Shown here in pieces: positions 1-13,130 of a stretch of 64,000 nucleotides of DNA. The stretch covers positions 17,117,001 to 17,181,000 of the forward strand of contig OY987266.1 of the NCBI GenBank assembly GCA_963920665.1, given 5' to 3'. The position numbers and the translations under genes are program-made. Under the pieces are notes generated by a model. The model had not been told where the DNA came from. It ran no database searches and saw only the letters and a program-made list of their open reading frames with translations. Source of the stretch: Straminergon stramineum (taxonomy: Eukaryota; Streptophyta; Bryopsida; Hypnales; Calliergonaceae). Within the stretch, counting starts at the first letter, position 1, and each line of letters opens with the position of its first letter.

Positions 1-2700
1 TTACCAATGACTATCATAGGACACTTGCACCTTTCTAGTATAAATCATCATAAAAAAAATTTATTTGTTATTTGTTCATATCATGGCCATGTTAGGAAAT
101 CTTGTAGTCAAGTTGGAAAATGTTGTGCTTGCTTTAGATAGAAAGATGACCATTATGGAAACATTTTTTGTTGATTTAGAATAGTCTAGAGACTCTATTG
201 AGCCAACTGGATTGTACACTTCAAAAATTCATAAAATTTCTTACTTTGTCCAAAAGTTAAAATTTTGATTGCTTCCTTCATTTCTCACATTTGTCTTTGT
301 ATGGAAGAAATCTGATTTCTTTTGCTCATAGCAATAGTAGGGACCACTCATTATGCATGTCATAGGCAGATTTACCTTAGTACGTACAACCAAACATCAA
401 CATTGCAATCCTAAAACTTCAAGAACATGGAATCCTCCATGTGGAAGTGTCATCATCTAAGCTACATGCCATCATCTAAGCTACATGCCATCATCTACCT
501 TCTCATTTAGAGTAAATTTGCCATTTACCTCACACTTCCAAAAACCATACAACAACCATTGCCATTTACCATACACTAATAGCACGATGCAACTACCAAT
601 TAAATTGCTATAGGAACAAAATTTTGTATCACCACCCAATGACTGCACACTGTGTGGTGAAGGGTTGCAAGGAATTTTTAACTAGACTTTAGCTTCATCG
701 CCTTTAGATTGCAATAAAATTTGTTGGAAGAATTTTTTTTGCATTCTATTTTTTGAAGGTGAATCTTAACATGACATTTAATGATCATGTCAAATTTCAA
801 AACTTGCAAGTCTCTATATTTATATGGAGAAGGATTTGAATTTTGTCCGCGTGGTGATTGACAAGTTTACTATATTATAACTGTAGTTCTTCATCATCCA
901 AGCTTCAACTCTACATTTGTGCACTAATTACTGAGATACACCTCATTGAGCTCAAATACAACAATGATCAACAAACATTGGATCCACCTTTGGATACTTC
1001 TCACAAAGTTATAGTACTTCTAAAAAGTTTAGATCTTTTTTTGGCAAGGCTATAATAGAAATAAAAAAAGATGAAATTTATTATTATGTCCTACCTTTCA
1101 TTATTTATAAACACTCTAAACTTATGATGATGATGCTAATTTACTTCCAAGCCATGTCTAAAATTTAGAACCAAGGTAATTACAATAACCCTTCATTTGA
1201 TTGTACATGTCCAACAAAAATAATAGAAGTGCACTCCCAAAGAAACCAAGTTGGATGACCTAAAGGGAACAAGAATTTAAAGAAAGTGGTCCATGTAAGA
1301 GTCATGATTTTGATTATAGATTGAGATTTAAGATAGATAAATATATTTGAAGCTACAATAGTATATTTTGAAAGTGACTTAGTGTCACATTCAACAGTTG
1401 CCCAATTGTTGAATAAAGACTATATTTCCAAGTTGTAATAAAATGATTGTAAAATATGATCCATAGATCATATTCATACACAAATTGATATTTTTCAATG
1501 AAATTTGAAGTCAAAAATTGAAAATTCCTTCTAAAATCAATTGTAGATTGAATATTTCTAATTTTTACCAAAAAAATTCTTGAAGCTCTAAATGTTAAGT
1601 TATAATCACAATGTCTTTCGAAGATTTTATTTTACTTTTTTACTCAACTAGTTTTTGAAGGGTCATTTTTCAAATTGAAAAAAATTAATTTTTGAAGCCA
1701 AACCTACCAATATCTTTTTAATTATAGAATATTTACAAAAGCAAATCTTCAAAAATCTATATTGTAAAAACTTTAAAGAACAGGCACAAGAATCTTCATA
1801 AAAATCAATTGATAAAAACCAACATTTTTGTATCCTTGGGAAGTATTTGCATTCATCCATTGTTCAAAATCTAGTCTTGAAGGGATTAAAGTATGCACAA
1901 CTATAATCATCAATTGAACATAGTTATTATTGCTTGACAAATATAAATTATTTTTATTGGATCTTATTGGCAACTAAAAGAAGATTCTAATGCACTTTAA
2001 CATGCATTATTAGGACACCATATGAATAAATTGTGAAATTTTAAAGTATTTTAAAGTGTACCAAAATCCATGTCCCAAATTCCAAGCTCTCAAAGACTCT
2101 CATGTTTTGATTGTGTACATCTTGTGTCATCAATTTCCATATTTTTGTGATGTTTTTCAGTCCACATGTAGGTGTTGCATTCTTGGCAATGTTGATTATT
2201 GGTGTACATACCTTAAACACTGAATAGGGTATTATTAAGGGGACCAAAAAATTAAAGGGACTTACTACGGAAAACTGTAGATGTTTGAAGCATGTACATC
2301 CCCTGGACACTTCAATAAAGAAGAAAGATGAACCTGCAGCTTAGCCTACCTCCATATTAATGAAAATGAGAAATCTGTACGATTGGCTCCTCAGCTAGTC
2401 CTCTGAGAGTAAGTTACTACACATGCCTCTAGCGCCACACCAGGGTCAGAAACTCTCATTCACAAATATGTACTCAGGCTTTGCAAATGTCCCATCTGAA
2501 CCTACCTTAACTCTCGTATCATACGCAAGGTTTCACTTGAACAAGAAGCGTGGAAATAAGGACCAAAAGTATTCCACTTGGATTGGGATGAGATCCTGCA
2601 ATATAATAAGCTTCCGGCACTTGGCACTATCAAAACGGGTGGTGATTGTTACGGACACTCCTTTTGACAGTTTTTTTTAACACTACAGAGTCTAAAAATG
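1..2700. other. AT-rich gene-free flank
   Basis: I see no convincing exon here on either strand; open frames are short and AT-driven. Two structures are visible. At 452-498 a 19-base unit (ATCATCTAAGCTACATGCC) is repeated about 2.5 times head to tail. At about 2203-2325 lies a dispersed repeat whose reverse complement recurs near 50700-50825. The right end borders the 3' end of the DRC2 gene. Confidence 0.6.
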
Positions 2701-2735
2701 AGGATTGTTGTAAAGAAAAATCGTTGAAAAGAGTG

Positions 2736-5700
2736 TCAAAAACAACCGCTGCTAGGTAGTGTACCTTCTAGTATTCCTCTTCGGCTGCCTTCTTCAATGG
2801 TGGAGGTTCCCACAAAGGTACGGGTATTGCTCGAAGTGAGTGGCTTTTTCATTATGGTCTGCAGCACCAACCGATTTGCATTATTATGAACCAGTGGAAA
2901 GGCACAAGGCAGTTACAATTGATATCTTTCCCAGCAGCACTAATTCAATGAACGCCAGTAGGTTTTGATGCTATTTCCTTGATCACAGCTCCACGCAGCG
3001 AATATTAAGAGATATATTGCAAAAAAGAGTAAATTAGAAGGGCCGTTATAGCATGGGAAAGTTGAACCCACCACCAAGATGTTGTACTTTCTCTTCAGTC
3101 GCTCAGGGATAGTCTGGCTGTCAATAAACTTCCGCAAAGCATTGGCAAGCTTTGTATTCTCATTACTCAGCTTGTTCCTTTCCATCTGAATGGCTAGTTT
3201 ATCCAGCATGACCTGTTGTGTTATTGCATCATTGCCACTCAGTAAGAAATCAGGTAATTATCTCGCAAGTCGAGAACCAGTTCACCGGACATTTAAATCA
3301 GGGCTCATACAATGTACAACCAAGAGATTCGCAGATGCTTGTGGTAGAAACAGTTTACTCCAGCTACATTGATTTATTCCTTTAGTGAGGACAAAATTAG
3401 CGACACTTGCAATATTAATGGCACTACAATAACCTATTTTTGGTGGAATTAGTACAATACAGTGATGTTTCAGCCTGCACTAGTACAAAATAGTTTGAAT
3501 TCGGAAAGCAGTGTCACACACACTCATGAGAAAAAACAATGTAGACTTAAAAGGAAGATCTGAATGACTAGTGAAACACATGCATGATGTAGAAGTAAGG
3601 TCAATTAACCTTGTTGAAACGTTTATAAAAGTTGGACATGTAGTCGATCTCTTCCACCTCCTTGCCAGCGTCATTGATAGCATAAGATGCCCAATGGAAA
3701 CGACTCTTGCCATTTTCTACGGGAGCGATGTTCGGCTCAGCTGGGAACTGAGTCGGTACAACTGGGAGGGCCACTCCCAACTCATTTTCATTTCCTGCTC
3801 TCTTAGCAGCTGTAATAACAAGACGATTCAATGAGAATGATATAACCACATAACTTGCATACAATCTTACAACTTGCATGCAGTAGAAACTGATGAGGAG
3901 TAACCATTCCGAAGTTGCTGCAATGGAAGCAATGGAAAAGGGTGATGGGAATGCAGGACCTTACAGTCGTCTTCGGCCAGCTCTTTCTCCAGCAGTATTC
4001 CAGGCATCGTTGGGATGGCGGAACAATACAGAGGATCAAATGGAAAGACCTTCTCGTTCTCTGTCTCAAGCTGGTCGAATAAGAAAAGTCCAACTGTTTT
4101 CAAGCCGTTAGAAACCAGAAACGATGCAAGAGCAGTTTGAGAAAAGATCACAAGTTTCTAGGTGACGTAGACTAATACCAAACCGTTAGGAACATGATCC
4201 CGTCTTCTGTGCTGGTCCATAGCAATAGTATTCACGCACTCGGTTGGCTTTCAATTGGCAAGTGGTGTAGCATGATTTGGCTCAATTTCTATGCCCACTG
4301 ATCTTGGATGGAAATGGGATTGCCTGCTGTGATTTCATTAAGCGGTCTACAACCTCCCACTTCGAAATTGTGTAAGATATTTATACATAGTGACAAACGT
4401 GTGATCTCAGCAAATTTTGCTCTTGTACCCCAAAGGTCTCCGTTGATCTATTCAACTTGCAAAAATCACAATCTGGAAACATGCTTAAAAGTGATGCAAA
4501 CAGTTTCCTATACCTAATGTGGAGAATGCCAAGTTTGAATATTTACTTTGCTAACGCGTCCCGCCAAGAGAAGAACTCGTTGCGCAGTCACATACTTGTC
4601 CAATAGAGTGTTCTTGGCGTCCAAAACATTCTTGGAAACCTCCTGCAGTGAGCCACTAAGACAATCTCATAACCTGCCTTCACTAGAATGCAACGAATCC
4701 AAATAATGCTCCTGCTTAACTACGTTATACTTATCCGGTAATAGCATGAGGACATCTCTCAAGGGCTTGATAATGGGTACCTTGAGATGGTCATGCTCGT
4801 GATGATGCGTTCGGTCCAGCAGGCGCTTCAAACAGATATAGTGGCCCAGCAACTTCTCCTTTTCGTCCCTCACCTTCTTGTTCACGATGTCAAAGTTTTT
4901 GCTGTGTATAATAACACGCCGTAATGCATTTTCATTCTCAAAGAACTTCGTGTCAATAATCAGAAGCAGAGACATAATCAGCTTACTCATTTCTCATACA
5001 GTTGAGGATATATAAGAAATATGCATTCTGCATATATTATGCCTAATAAACTATACAACTGTACTATACGCATATGATTGGAAAGTAGACCGAGTTTGGA
5101 GTTCCCTATGAAGTGCCTTTACCCATTAGTTACAATGCGGATGCGCCAATATGCGAGCGTTTCATGCAATTTGATGAGCTTTCGCATCCGTTGCTCTATG
5201 ACGCGTGCTGTGATGGCATCTTTGGCAACCAAATTCTTGAATGATATTGTCTTCGCTTCTGTACTAGCCAGGTATGTCTGTCGCCATTTAGCATTGAAGC
5301 ATTCTGTTAACCTCTAAAAGAACGAGGATTTTTAGACGACTAATTTGAATGGTCACATTGTAGAAATAATAACTAGATGGCGTCTAACTCTATATCACCA
5401 GATTATGATTATGATTATGAGATTGAAAAAGTTCTGGATTAAAACCTGATGTGTGTGCTCAATCCGCCGCTCGAGTTCCTCGATTCCACTTTCAAGCGAG
5501 ATTCTCAGCATGTTATACTCCTCAGTGTTTTTGTTCTGATGCAGAACAGTTTGAGCATTTTGTTAGAACGGCACTGATTCATCCTGTTAGTGCGTGTGAC
5601 AATTATTTTCCAAGTCACATTATTTTAATTTAAATTCAGGTTGAAATATTATTGTATTGTACTGATTTCCACCAAATTTTTTTGGTTTTAGTGACCAATT

Positions 5701-8044
5701 TTGCGCCTTCACTAAAAGATGAACTCAGTGTCGATATCATTAGTTTTCAACTTGTGTTGTTACGTTGACCTCCTATAAATAAGTCAATTTGATAATTGAA
5801 TGGAGTACACCCTACCCTTCTAGACTAACTGAACACCTCCAAACTCATTATTTTAATCAATTTAACCCTTGGAAGTTTACGATAAGATACTCAATTGCCA
5901 AGACTTGATAGTGAGTTCATCTTGCTTCTAAAGTCGAATAGGACAAAAAGTGATTGAAATATATCCCCTTAGACTAAACCTAAAATTCTTTCAATTTTGG
6001 ACCTCTCTGGGGCCTTCCTAGAGGCTTTTTCAAACCCGCTCTGTGACACAAAAGAGGGAGATTCGGTAGAAAAGAGCATGAAACTTAAATCTCAAACCAA
6101 TCATATGAACCAAACCTGAGTGTCTAGAAAGAAGTTGCACTTTGCAATGATGCAAGTGTACACAACATAGCATCACTGAAGCAAACTTTAGCACACCTTT
6201 AGCTCTTCTCGGGTTGCTTCAAATACTTGTCTTCTTTCATTGATCGCTTCTTCAGCTTCAGCTTTCATTGCTGCTAGCATGTCTTTCAATTCCTGCATGC
6301 ATTCACACCGATGCAGGAGATTCAATTCTTCAAAAGAAAAGTGAACAGACTTTTTGTTTGGTGCTCCGAAAACAAAACAAATCTGAGCAAGGGAACCAGA
6401 GTGGAAGTGTTTGTACCTTTTTTTGTTTATCATGATTCGTCGTCATTAGATTCCTCTCCGTCATGAACGAATCGTGAAGACATTTCAATTGCTCTTGAAA
6501 ATCCTCCTCCATTTTCTACAGTGAACATGAGAACATTCACATGATCTTGCATTCAGCAAGACAAACCTACGTGGTGCAAGTCCTCGTCATTGCGGGGTGC
6601 ATGATCTCTCTAAAATTAGGGTTTTAAGATTTATAGATCCAAGTATAAATCTATACAGTGGTTCGCAAGTACTGGTAATGAAAATCAAGTAAGGCATTCA
6701 GCATTTGATAAGCGAATAATCTGAGCATTGCGGTGATGAGCTTTCCAACTCATTCAAATTCAAGGTTTTGAGATGATGATTATTTTTACCCTAGTTCGCA
6801 AGTAATGAAGATCAAGTAAGGCATCCAGCATTGATAAGTGTTTAATCTGAGCATTGCGGTGTTGAGCTTCCGACTCGTTCATCTGCTTCAGATATAATGA
6901 TATGACATAGTCTTTCAATTCCACCTGCAAGAATCCAACTCCTCCAATAAGCGATTCCAAAAAGTGATGATCAATTGAAGCTTGTAAAAATACATTCCAT
7001 CTCATTTCTATATTCTTCATCGACATGATGTTGGCTAAAAAGCTCCTGAAACAACATCCTACTCTTACTGAAAACCATAGATTTCACTGTGCAAGTCACG
7101 AAAGAGAAGAATCTAGTCCATAGACCGTGGAACAGCTATGGAAAGTACTAAAGTCAGATGATTGAGTAAAAGTAGGGCACGGAGCCCCACCTGGTGCACA
7201 TGCTTTTTTGACAACCAATCAATGTCCTGTCGCTGCTCCTCAATCTTAGCTCGGCGCATAATGTTCCTCCACTCTTTATGAATTTGCAGCATACTTTTCG
7301 TACTGCGCTTCTCCTCCTCAATCTGAAAAGGGATTCTCTGAAAACTTATATCCATGACAAACGAATATGCTACTTTGTCAGTGGAAGTTTTTTTTGTCCT
7401 AAGGCTGTGTATCAAATTCTTCCTCGAGTTACACAGTAACACGAAACCTGTGAGAGGCAATATCACAACAAAGGCTCACCATAGCTTGCTTGAATGCTGA
7501 TCTGCGATCCCGAATGGCCTTCTTCACCATTTCTTTAGCCTGTGACAAAATGGAGTGCGACATGAGAGGACATAATTCTCAAATATGTAAATCAATTACG
7601 CCGAAATTTTAGAATCATGCAACGATCCGAAAATCAGAAATTCACATAAAAACCTATACCAAAATTGACAAATGGGTATAACAATTTACAGTCCCCAGAA
7701 ATGTATCAAATTCAGAAGCAAACTTCACCTTCAGATCTTCGAATTCGGCCTTTGCCTTCTTCTCCTCCTCGGTGAGTGGCTTCTGCAACAAAAATCATTA
7801 AAAATAAAAAAACGAAAACTCGAAAACTAACAAAACAGCACTCAAAATCCATGCCCTAATATTGTTTGATTCCACAAAATTAGGTCAACCCCACTCTAGA
7901 CGAACAATTGCTTCAAACCCCCAATCCAATTGAAAAGAAGATCAATTGACATATTTCTAAATGAAAAACGTCTTACATGACGTTGAACAGAATTGAATCG
8001 TCACTCACCTTCTTCCCCTTCTTCGGCACAGGCTTGGGCGCCAT
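2736..8044 (-). CDS. DRC2: Dynein regulatory complex subunit 2 (DRC2/CCDC65), 15 exons
   Basis: DRC2 is a coiled-coil part of the nexin-dynein regulatory complex, which links outer doublets and controls dynein in motile cilia. Hand-built exons are 8044-8009, 7782-7729, 7539-7480, 7322-7191, 6924-6790, 6515-6417, 6292-6197, 5535-5446, 5313-5134, 4945-4781, 4642-4547, 4070-3965, 3809-3610, 3212-3075 and 2858-2736. All introns are GT-AG and the frame holds throughout, giving about 569 aa (human CCDC65 is about 484). Recognisable parts: a basic start MAPKPVPKKGKK, the LTEEEKKAKAEFEDLK segment, the HKEWRNIMRRAK block matching the family's TQWRTILRE region, long charged heptad-rich helices, LETENEKVFPFDPLY, and YMSNFYKRFNK near the C-terminus, matching ENFWKRYNK. 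The ATG is the only one before the first exon's donor. The last exon (TIMKKPLTSS to SGCF, stop at 2736) is the least certain; exon 14 could instead read on to about 2940. The gene implies flagellated sperm. Confidence 0.9.
6661..6755 (-). repeat. Decayed tandem copy of DRC2 exon 5 inside intron 5
   Basis: This intronic stretch is strongly similar to 6794-6881, the 3' two thirds of exon 5, at an offset of about 130 bases. Shared strings include AAGTAAGGCAT and TAATCTGAGCATTGCGGTG. Small indels break the reading frame in the copy, so it looks like a dead duplicated exon rather than an alternative one. Confidence 0.8.
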
Positions 8045-8628
8045 GGTGATTCTTCGATCAACTCCAGTAAATTCGAATCCCCTGATATAAACTTGTTCAC
8101 AATTTTACAGTGTACAAATAATTATGATCTGACACCCAATAGCCTGTCCCAAGGACCATTAATTAAAAAGCATACGGCATTCCCAGCCAAGCTCTGTGTC
8201 GGAAGCTGCAATTGAAGACACACATTGATCGCCATGACCATCAATGCTCACCATGGCACACTAACTGCAGTGAGTGCAGTCCAGTCCCCCTCAGATCATT
8301 GTCTCCCCGGCCTTTGCAGAGACCTGGCGGCAACCCAAAGGTGATGAGCCCATCACTTCAATCTATCCTCCACAGTTTTGGACTTTCTGCAATTGGCAGG
8401 TCCTGCTCGGATTTGCAAGTGGTTGCTACAGAGGTTTGGATCATCCCAGTGTCCACTTTGCAGCAGGTGTTGGTCGGTGAGGCTGATGCGACAAAGGGAA
8501 AGCACACCCCAAGTGCCAGATATTAGGTCATGGCGGCATGCAGGTGTTCTGTACTGTACACTACTGTAGTCAATTGGTCCTTGAAACGTAATCTTTAAGT
8601 TAGGTATGTTCACAGTTCACACTTGGTG
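8045..8628. other. Upstream flank of DRC2
   Basis: This is the presumed promoter and 5' leader of the minus-strand DRC2 gene. Part of it (about 8200-8530) is less AT-rich than the desert beyond and contains overlapping short open frames on both strands. None resembles a known protein, so I read it as promoter DNA. Confidence 0.4.
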
Positions 8629-9232
8629 TTAACCCCTGAAGGACCAGAAGGCTACCACATGGCTTCTGCAACTACATTTGTACAAAATTCGGAATGTGAA
8701 CCTCATTAATAGTCTGTGACCAACAAAAAGACCCTAGATGATTTTTTTTGCTGAATTCATCAGTACAATCCGATCGAGAAATGATTGAGTGAGCGATTTT
8801 TGGTGAATTTTTCAAGAATAGGAAAAGTACTCTGGGCTATCACTTCATGTGCTCATATCTTTTTTTCTACACCTCAAAATGATTTGAAAAAAAATTACAC
8901 ACCTAAATCATGATGATATGTACTTGTGGAAAAAAAATCAGAGTTTTTGGATCACTTTTAAGCATTCCGATTTCAACATTCCAATTTCAACACATGTGCA
9001 AAGTTCTGCCAAATTGGATATCTTTCATCAATTTTGTCAATGGTGGCATTTTCTCAAAAATTGTGCGATTTTGTTGATCTTTTTTTCATAGGAAAGCTAC
9101 ATAAGTCTTCTTTCATTTCAACGGTGGCGATCATCAAAATCATATCACACATTTGAGAAATTATGCTTGTTACAAGAGCTAGTCAAGAAAACAAGAGCTT
9201 TGTTCAAACACCCCCGGTCCTTTAGGGGTTAA
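8629..9232. mobile_element. TTAA-flanked piggyBac-like MITE, 604 bp
   Basis: The left end is TTAACCCCTGAAGGACCAGA at 8629 and the right end is GGTCCTTTAGGGGTTAA ending at 9232. The inverted terminal repeats differ at one base over the first 17. TTAA on both sides fits the piggyBac-type target duplication. The interior is AT-rich and non-coding, so the element is non-autonomous. Confidence 0.75.
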
Positions 9233-11829
9233 GGAGTTTTGAAGCTCTTACACAGCCAAATCAATTTGACATAATTTTAGATTTGTATTTGGTGAGCTTT
9301 CTACTTCTTGTTTCCCAATCCATTGCAACAAATGTGTTCCAAAACTAGTGAATTGGCCAATCACAAGTGAGATGGAGAAAAAGGTCATCTAAATTTAGTA
9401 GGGGTTTTTTTGGACTAGTGTTTTTTGTGTTGGCACAGGTCAGATTTTGGAGGATTTTGGAGAGACAGATTCATAGTAGTTAGATTCTGAAAGATTTGGT
9501 GAAATTTTACTAGAAAAAAAAACTCAAACTTAGATTTGGTGCGTCTATTGTTGGCATCGTAGGATAGGGGGCATGGAGAATTTCTCTTCCAATTTGACAT
9601 TGTTGGGAGAGGAAAAGTTGTTAGAAATCAAATAAAAAAATGGGATTGTTGTTTAGGGTTATGCCAACCTCCCAACCATAGCCAAAGAATCCATATGGCA
9701 CCTAATTATGTGAATAGACCTTCAATGCAAACTAGTGTGCCTTGTGCCATTGCCACAATAAAAATAAAAATAAAAGTCATTTTCTAATTCTTTTTAAACC
9801 AAAAATAACTAAAATAGTTGTACTTTCTAACAACCATATATCCTACATTCCCATACCAACAAAATGAACTTAGATGGCATACGATATTAGGCAAGACTAT
9901 TTCCATGAATCACATATATTACCTCCTATAGAAAATCATTTAATCTCCAATTACCCAAAGATGTTATACTTTCAAAGTAGGCAAAAATTGCCCATAAACC
10001 TAAGCAATTTGTATTCTCATTTTTTCTTAAGATTGGATAGTATGTAACCATAGGATCTTGAATTACACATTGAAAGTGAGCACCTCAAAAAAATTCATAT
10101 TACTTGACTACACAATTCAATAGATATTTAAGTTTGAATTTTTATTTGGATCAATGGAAAAATAGGGCAACACACTTTGAAGGAGCATATCTTAGCGAGA
10201 ATATTTCTTAATGATGCCCTTTTGTGCTAATGAAGGACAAGTGAGAGTTGAAAGTGCTCATCTAAAATTTCACAACATTTTAAGCATTTTTCAATGCATG
10301 GTGGTCACTAAAATGAAAGTAGTATTTGTAAAACAAACAAAAATGGGACAATTGTCTTCTTCTTGAGCTCTTTGGATCTGCCCTTTTTAAGGTGGATTTG
10401 CCTTTTTTGAGATGGGCAACAATCACATTGGTTGGCTAACTTTTCAATCCATGCCCACCCCACCCCCCAAAAAAATGATCTAGTTGATAACTAACTACAC
10501 CATTCAACTTAAAAAAACTCCACAAGGCTAAGTTTAATTTGGAATGTGATGAAACTATTGCCATTGGATTCAAAATGTGGTCTATTTTCTAGAATCAAAA
10601 TTTACTTTGAATAAATTCAAAATTTGAGAACAGGAAGCTCAAAAAAGAAGGGAAATAACTAGAAAATGGTTGCTTGGATCATGAGCGGTTAAGATGTATA
10701 CTATTGAAATACATTATCTTCTTTAAATGCATATTTAGTGAACATTTTGTAGATATTAGATACAAGTAGTGGGTAGAAAGTGTAACTACTTTAAACTATA
10801 ATTTAATCCTATAACATCTTAATTTTTTGGAATTTTGGAATTTATTTATTTATTATACAATATATATTTATTCTTTATCTCAATTTCAACAAAGTGGACA
10901 TAAAAAATGGTTGTACAACAATGGTCCAAGCACCAATTTGGGATGATTGAGAAGTTACTTAGAAGTAAAACTATTCTAAAGTGTTAAGTTTGTCATCAAG
11001 AATAGTGGTTTTTTTGGAGCTCTTGGATTGTAAAGTGGAAAACTTAAATCTTGCCAAAGGTCGAGATTTTAACCATTAAAGTCCCATTGTTCCGTGGGGG
11101 AACAAAATGGATTTTGGGTAGGCTCCTACAATCTCAATTTTCATTGTGAATTTTTTATTTTTTTTTCAAGATAGGAAAACAAGTGAATTTTATGTGAATA
11201 TAAATTTATTTTTTTCAATTGGTACTCAAAACTAAAAGTAATGCCACCCAATCCCTAAATGGTTTTCATTGGATAGTGGTACTTCAAAAATCACAAAAGG
11301 TCAAAATAAAATTTTCAAAACTTTGTTTCTCATAAAAACTACTCTTGTCAACATGGAGATTTGATTCATTCTAATTGGATAATTGATGAGATAGTTATAG
11401 AGAGACTTGTTTTAGAGGCAATCTAAGCATCTTCTTCAAAATATATCATAGAATTCAATTTTTTATGTAATTTTCATAGTTTTTTTGCAATTTTTTTTAA
11501 AAGGTCAAGATTATTTTCTAGAAAAACTCACTCCTGAAATTATTGTATTTCAATTCCATTTTAGAGCTCCTCACAATTTAGTTTTTTGGTCAATTTCATA
11601 CCTAATTCTATGTAACAATTTTTTAAAGAATGAAATCCAAGTGTTTTTAAAAAGAAAATCTCCTAGACTTTCAAATCTATTTTTCAACAAGAAAATTTTT
11701 TAATTGAATATGTGTAGTGCAAAAAATTTTAAGTTGAAAAGATTCAAAGCCTTCAAATCTAGTTAGGCAAGATGAAATAAAACACCCGTATTCTTCACTT
11801 CAAACGCAAATATCTTGCAATCCATTCCA
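9233..11829. other. AT-rich gene desert
   Basis: I see no gene, RNA gene or clear bounded element. The sequence is A/T homopolymer-rich with short open frames only. Its texture resembles the interiors of neighbouring TTAA elements, so it is probably old decayed repeat DNA. Confidence 0.45.
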
Positions 11830-12773
11830 TTAACCCTTCACCGCCCAAGGGGACCAAAAGTGTCCTCAGGTCAAATTCAAAGTGCTGTAACTTTTGCATC
11901 CAATGTCGAAATTCAATAAAACTTGTTGGAGATTTTGCACTCTCTCTTCTAGTTTGAGTGGTAAAATTTTCAGATCAATCCAATCGAAGTTCACAAGTTC
12001 AATTTGAGTTGAGCAAACTGCATTTGGTGGCTGGAACTTCGGGGGCTTGTATCTCCTTCATCCAAAGTTCGTTTTCAATAAAATTTGTTGGATTATGTTC
12101 CCCTTCAAATCTAGTTATTGTGGTAGAATTTTCATGTCAATCCAGGTTGTTTCAAATGTTTGAGAACAATTCAGAGTTCAAAATCCCCACATTTTTGGAT
12201 TACAGTGAACTTCAGTAGCTTGTTTCTTCCTCATAAAATGTTCAATTCCAATAAAAAAAAATTTAGAAAAGTTGCACATACTAGTCTAGTTTTTGTTTAT
12301 AAAATTTCATATCAATCCAATAAGTTATGAGTGACTGAGAAGCACTTTAGTAGAAGGAGATTCAGTTTTTGATGTATTTTCTGCAACTTTTCTTGCTATT
12401 TTTTGGCATTTCAAAGTCATTTTGTAGACACTATGAGTCAATTGAATGATATTTTTTTTCATCAATGTGTATTTATGCTGATTTTGAATCACTTTATAGT
12501 TTAAAGTTTCTTCATTTGAGTAGATTTAGAAACCGAATTTTGCCTCCAAATGTATTTTTAGGAAAAATTCAGCATCCTTTTTCAACACTAAAACATTATA
12601 ATCTTGCAATCTATGCGGTCAAATGACACCAAATTTGGTGCATGTAATCTACAACAAATGCACTACAAGATTGTATGGTTGAGATCTCTATAACTCAGTG
12701 AAAATTATATCTATAACACTTCAAAAGAAATGTTGTTTTTTACCTGTTTAGGCCTTGGGCGGTGAGGGGTTAA
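11830..12773. mobile_element. TTAA-flanked piggyBac-like MITE, 944 bp, CACCGCCCAAGG termini
   Basis: The left end starts TTAACCCTTCACCGCCCAAG at 11830. The right end finishes CTTGGGCGGTGAGGGGTTAA at 12773. Reverse-complementing the right end gives a match with a single mismatch over 21 bases. TTAA lies at both borders and no transposase-like frame lies inside. The terminal sequence differs from the CCTAAAGGACC subfamily, so this is a distinct subgroup. Confidence 0.82.
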
Positions 12774-13130
12774 AGTTTCTAGAATTTCTTCCAGTCATGC
12801 TTATATCAATCAAGTGCAAAATCCCATGGTTAGATGTGTGAAGAAAAGGTCTAAGATTTTTGTACTTTGCAATAGAAAATGGTAAATTTGAGTGGAATTT
12901 GATAGAAAAAAGGCCTTGGGACTTCAAAGGTTAAACTCATTCGAAGTTTTTCACTGAAAGAAACAAATCTTCATCCTATTCCAATGTGGCATATGACATG
13001 GCACATTAGCACAAAGATAATAATTTAAACTCTTGAAGGTTATAATCTTTGAAATAATTAAAATATTCAAAGGAAATATATGTAAATTTCAAAAGGGAGG
13101 TAGGGTTCTATTCAATCATGCTTGCCTTTC
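12774..13130. other. Gene-free spacer with an orphan TTAA element end
   Basis: AGGCCTTGGGACTTCAAAGG followed by TTAA at 12911-12934 looks like the right terminus of another TTAA-flanked element. I could not find its partner end, so it may be a solo or truncated copy. No gene is visible. Confidence 0.45.

Noticed and set aside
2940..3074. Read-through of DRC2 exon 14 into a hydrophobic tail ending near 2940
   Set aside because: The tail resembles a membrane segment, which is out of place in DRC2. A GT donor after 3075 and an in-frame downstream exon give a better model.
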